From Sycobia sp. Sy_11 (taxonomy: Eukaryota > Arthropoda > Insecta > Hymenoptera > Epichrysomallidae), in assembly GCA_018907035.1 (NCBI GenBank), contig JACCIC010000002.1, positions 8,563,501 through 8,627,500 on the forward strand: a DNA stretch of 64,000 nt, in the 5' to 3' direction. Made by a program: the position numbers and the translations under genes. Positions 59,831 to 64,000 of this stretch are shown here, piece after piece. The notes under the pieces are model-generated. The model did not search any database, was not told the DNA's origin, and saw only the letters and a program-made list of their open reading frames with translations. Every line of letters starts with the position of its first letter. Within the stretch, counting starts at the first letter, position 1.

Positions 59831-61855
59831 CGTTGCTGATTCACGCCAATACCGTTGGACGAACGTCCGCGGGAGATTTTTTATTGTTTTTATTTATTTG
59901 CTCATTTTTCTTTTTGTTTTCAGCAAAATTTATCACGTGCTATCATTCATTTTGCTCAAGTTTTTAGTATATTTGCGTTTTTAGCAGGCTATAATTACAC
60001 CGTCGAAACAAAAAAACATACTAGAAAATTACCCATCTGGGCGTAGGATCGTTTATTACCAAGATCCAATGTATTCATGATGAAAAGAAGTCGTAGAATT
60101 TAAATCAACATACCGACGCGGAATTAAATTTATTCTGTGCCCAATGTCGATTATAATCCTAAGTCACGTCCAATCCAGTAAATTTACAAATATTCTGTTA
60201 ATCTACCATCCGCGACTGATGAACGACTTTCAGAAACTTACATACATTAGTATTGATCACATGTTCTTTGCAGATTTTAAGTTTTCCATAAGAAAATTTA
60301 TTTATTTGCCTATACAGCGTTGTTTATCCGAATAATTTTAGAAAACGCAGGAAAATCTATGATACAGAATTAACTAACATTACGAAACTATTTACTATGA
60401 AACCCCAAAAACTTCGATGAACAGTTAATTTGAAATCCATATTTGAAGGGGATCTTAAAGTAACATCCGAATTAAATGAATGTCGCTTGAAGCTAGACAT
60501 TAATTGTATAAATGACCTCATGTTACGCAATTGTGTAACAGTGATTAAACGAATATACGTATGATGCGTGTGAGGAGATGTCTTTAATTATTTAGCACAT
60601 CGATTGTATTACTCGGCTCGTGTCTATTTACACGTGTATCTATTAATTTTATTCCTCATAACGAACTATTTGTATAACAACATTTACATGCTTTTATTTT
60701 ATATGTCTTGACATTTTTCCGTGGCGTTAAATCGTCCTGTTCACTACGATCTACTCTACTTCATTACCCTTAAGTAATGGAATTTACTTTGTTGGACGGT
60801 GGTTTTTATACTGCTTAAAGTTTGCTAAAGCATGTATAAAACTTATATCACGCAATGAATCGTGTGTTTTTCGGTCACTAGTAATGTCCAAGTTGGCTAT
60901 AATCTAGACAAGTTGAAATATTGTTTACTATAGTTGTACGATATTTAGGCTCATTCATTCGATTTCAATTTTTATTATTTAACTATTATAATTTATTTCT
61001 GAATATCTGGTTGAGTTTTATATCTGAGAATAAATTTATTACTGAAATTAAACCATATTATTTTATAATACATTATAACCCTGCGATGACAATTATTTTA
61101 CATTCTGCTAATGACTTGTGTCTCAGAAAGATGGCTGAAATTGCACAGTTTCACATCTTTACTCATTTACAGTTTTTATGATCTTTCGAATTAAATCTAA
61201 ATCTGTATAACGAAATTATGAAGTTTTAAGGATCAAATAATTTTTTTAAGTCACACAAAATCTTTAGTTGGCATTGTTTATACGTCCAAATCGGAGCCAA
61301 ACTTTCCACGCGTAAACATTGGTTATCATCGCGTTACTGTTTGTTTTTCGACACGCAGAATCGATTTTTCCAGCTTGTCTGGGTCCCAAAATTGGTCGTT
61401 TCCGAGATAAGGTCCAACTCCAGCCCCCAAACATGGTTAGTATTTATTTATTTATAACCAACTTTGACTCTGAAATTGTTTCATAACGAAAAGTTAATAC
61501 AGGATAAAGATTTATTATCCCCATTGCTTCAGCAGAAATAAACCTTGAAATATACGAGCAGGCGAGGTGCGGATCGCATAATGTCAGGTCGGCATTGTTT
61601 TTCTCGAAATATGGATTTTACGAGAAAAAAAAATGCAAGGGACAAAAATCTGCAAAATGTAATTATTTATCGAAGTGACAGGATTGTGCACTAAAATTTC
61701 ATAAATTTTCCAGTAAAATTGGCCTCATCTCGAAAATGACCAATTTTTCGGCCTGACAATCTCGAAAAATCGAAAGTTATACCGAGGGGAACTTACATTT
61801 AATATGGCACCAATTTCAATTGGATTAATCTTTACAAGTCATTAGACGTGACCAT
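59831..61855. other. AT-rich non-coding DNA
   Basis: No gene recognised. The part at 61340-61830 has several short reiterated phrases (TCTCGAAAA, GACCAATTTT, AAAATTGG) and may be an unclassified degenerate repeat. Confidence 0.5.
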
Positions 61856-62377
61856 AACAAGGACGCGAATGTGGGTACCGGTTCGAACCTTGCCTCTGCC
61901 CCCGCGGTACTTCTACCGTCGACGACCGAGGCACGAGAACATTTTCATCGTCAAAGAAGAGCGCGCCGCCATCCGCGCGATTCTCAAAAGTAAAAGAAAA
62001 AAACTAAATAACTAAATAAATCGCTTTCTCCCCCCACTCTCTTCCTCTTTCCATACAGCGCATCTTCGAGAGGCACGCGGGCGTCTTCCGCGAATCGACC
62101 CGCGCTCCGCAGAAAAGTTGCAAGTATACACAGACCTCTACTGGTTGCTCTTCTATAGCTCACCTTTCTACCCTTCCCCCCTCCCTTTGCCTATACGTCT
62201 CTCGCTCTTCTTTCCTCTTCCACGAGGGGGCGATAGAGTGAGAGAGAAAGGGGGGGGGAGGGTTGTATGCGATAATTCGCCGAGTCGGCTGCGCGACTCC
62301 GAGGAGCGCGCTACCGTACGTAACGTATACCTACCAAAGATACTCATGAATGCCGCTCTTGCATACTGTCCGCTTTC

Positions 62378-62378
<1 letters not shown>

Positions 62379-62472
<94 letters not shown>

Positions 62473-62489
62473 GAGAGAGAAAGAGAGAT
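62379..62489. repeat. Compound (GT)n(GA)n microsatellite
   Basis: Pure GT array (62379-62411) switching through one C into a GA array that stays pure to about 62469 and imperfect to 62489. Confidence 0.95.
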
Positions 62490-62625
62490 GGTTAGAGAGG
62501 GAGAGAGACTCGATACCGCGCCTTTTTACATTCCTCCTGTAATCTTTTTCCACGTCGAACAAGGCAGATTATTAACTCCCTACGTGCGCAAGCAAGCCGA
62601 GAGAGCCAGATCATGGGACAAAAGC

Positions 62626-62630
62626 GAGAA

Positions 62631-62663
<33 letters not shown>

Positions 62664-62665
62664 AA
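62626..62665. repeat. (GA)n microsatellite
   Basis: GA array, pure in its right half; pairs with the CT array at 62694. Confidence 0.95.
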
Positions 62666-62691
62666 GTTAGGACCAAATAAGGAGGAAGAAG

Positions 62692-62693
<2 letters not shown>

Positions 62694-62729
<36 letters not shown>
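62694..62729. repeat. (CT)n microsatellite
   Basis: 18 CT units, 28 bp after the GA array and complementary to it. Confidence 0.95.
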
Positions 62730-62733
<4 letters not shown>

Positions 62734-62808
62734 TTTACTACCTACGCTTTATTGGTCTTGTATTTCTAAGTACGGAACGATAAAGGATTCAAAAAGAGGA
62801 AAACAGAG

Positions 62809-62832
62809 ATAGAGAGAGAGAGAGAGAGAGAA
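62809..62832. repeat. (GA)n microsatellite
   Basis: About 12 GA units. Confidence 0.95.
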
Positions 62833-63080
62833 GGAGGTATACGCCGCTGCTGCTCCCCTAGCGGTCTCTTCACTCTACCTCGACTTCGCCCTTTTCTATT
62901 TTTTTCACAATCTGGAGTATAGTAAAAGTATTTAGACGCGACACGTACGCGCGTACCCTCTGGTCTACGGGAGTGCGCGAGGCTGGGCAGTCATCGTTTT
63001 ATGGACGGGTTAATGACTTGATAAAAGAGTCCTGCGTTGGACGCTATCAATGGGACTATGGGATAAAACTCGCTCTCTCT

Positions 63081-63083
<3 letters not shown>

Positions 63084-63174
<91 letters not shown>
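63084..63174. repeat. Long (CT)n microsatellite
   Basis: About 45 uninterrupted CT units, the longest dinucleotide array in the window, with imperfect CT continuing to about 63202. Confidence 0.95.
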
Positions 63175-63178
<4 letters not shown>

Positions 63179-63400
63179 CTCTCTGTCGCTCTCTCTCTCC
63201 CTTACACTCCTTGCCTACCCACACCTCTCTGAGTCTCTTCGATGCGCGCATATACTGCCAAAGAGAAGGAGGAGCAGAAGACAGAAGGAGGGTTTTGATT
63301 ACATAACTGTATTCGGCGGGTAATGCGAATAATGCAGGATATACGGTTACAGTTCCCCGTGCCTCTTTTCCCTAACCCTCTCCTCCCCATCTATATTTAT

Positions 63401-64000
63401 ACTCTCTATATATTTATACTTATACTTGGCTACTTTGAATTGACTGTAATGCAGAACTTTATAATTGACTTACTGTGATTACCCATAATATTATATTATA
63501 TATTACTTATAATATATTATCTTACTTTCATTATTTTATCGACCATATATCACTGTATTTTCCGCTAATATGTCCCGTGACTCAGTAAACATGTATTATA
63601 CCCGCAGCAAATTTTTTTATTGCATTCATTAAACGCATAATGAATTCACATTATAATTTACTCACTGGGTTCAGATAAGCGAATAAGTTGCTTAAGCATT
63701 ACGTGACCATATGCACTTTTCAAATGAATTTGGAAATTATAATTGAATTATATCTTAACACCCTTAAATTCACTCTAAGGTTAATAATTATTATTATTTC
63801 TATAAATATGTCAAGAAGTGATTTTTTTTCTGAAAAAGCTAATTTTTAGATTAGTCTATTAGTAAATTTTAGTATTAGTCGTTAATATTTCATATAATGC
63901 GATTTTTTGAAGTCTCTCTCTCTCTCTCCCCCTCCCCCCTCTCTCTCTATCAAGCAGCCTTATTATTACCCTCATTATCATTAGATCGGATATAAATTCC
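63401..64000. other. AT-rich non-coding DNA
   Basis: No gene seen; a short mixed CT/C tract lies at 63914-63947. Confidence 0.6.

Larger units (their letters stand above)
61856..63400. other. CpG-rich sequence with very long CT/GA arrays
   Basis: CpG-rich at 61860-62340, then a succession of (GT)n, (GA)n, (CT)n, (GA)n and a 91-bp (CT)n. The long frames here (62118-62495, 62973-63323 plus; 62991-63251 minus) are translations of these repeats. A coding-looking segment follows a splice acceptor at 62059 (see findings). Confidence 0.5.

Noticed and set aside
61880..61900. CGGTTCGAACC resembling a tRNA B-box
   Set aside because: No A-box or cloverleaf upstream.
5964..62256. Many single G or C runs of 8-13 bases (for example near 5966, 10988, 12200, 17814, 28563, 62251)
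   Set aside because: Each is one run rather than four spaced runs, so a simple intramolecular G-quadruplex is not supported; run lengths may also be sequencing-error prone.
62118..62495. 125-codon plus-strand frame, and similar frames at 62973-63323 and 62991-63251
   Set aside because: Mostly translations of GT, GA and CT repeats (VC, RE, SL dipeptides).

Overview
The window reads as nuclear DNA of an insect, most likely a hymenopteran (bee, wasp or ant). AT-rich non-coding DNA is broken by CpG-rich blocks without genes. There are dozens of long (CT)n/(GA)n and (TA)n tracts, genes are sparse, and the only multi-exon gene has a 5.9 kb intron. The hymenopteran placement is an inference from style and protein families; the arthropod placement is firmer (BEL/Pao retrotransposon, MBF2-type secreted peptide).

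Left end (1-12 kb): AT-rich DNA with a perfect 72-bp palindrome. It holds a small secreted-protein gene on the minus strand (3937-4308), probably of the MBF2 / salivary secreted peptide family, with TATA box, initiator and poly(A) signals, and a possible broken relative at 2191-2475. A 986-bp solo LTR (5143-6128) has a perfect 5-bp target duplication. A deleted BEL/Pao element on the minus strand (8652-10916) keeps a long 3' LTR and a broken integrase, joined to a 44-bp stub of its own 5' LTR.

Middle (12-43 kb): no recognisable gene. CpG-rich blocks (about 12.4-13.3, 15.1-16.6, 18.6-20.5, 23.0-24.5, 28.3-29.5, 31.2-32.8, 33.7-36.9 and 38.2-39.1 kb) alternate with AT-rich DNA. The most unusual structure is at 22.9-25.0 kb: four diverged tandem units of about 115 bp (24522-24983) with a related copy in opposite orientation 1.3 kb away (22900-23129). 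This foldback-like arrangement matches no family I know.

Right part (43-64 kb): a 257-bp hAT-type MITE (43278-43534) with a perfect 8-bp target duplication, a cluster of (TA)n tracts, then two consecutive plus-strand exons of Smg6 (EST1A homologue, nonsense-mediated decay endonuclease) at 47142-47323 and 53183-53256. They encode the end of the Est1-type helical domain, just before the linker to the PIN nuclease domain, which must lie to the right of what I can identify. The exons upstream are not recognisable here, so the gene probably spans tens of kilobases. The remainder to 64 kb appears to be intron, AT-rich with two CpG-rich patches and very long (CT)n/(GA)n arrays.

All calls are by eye; no alignment or search was run.
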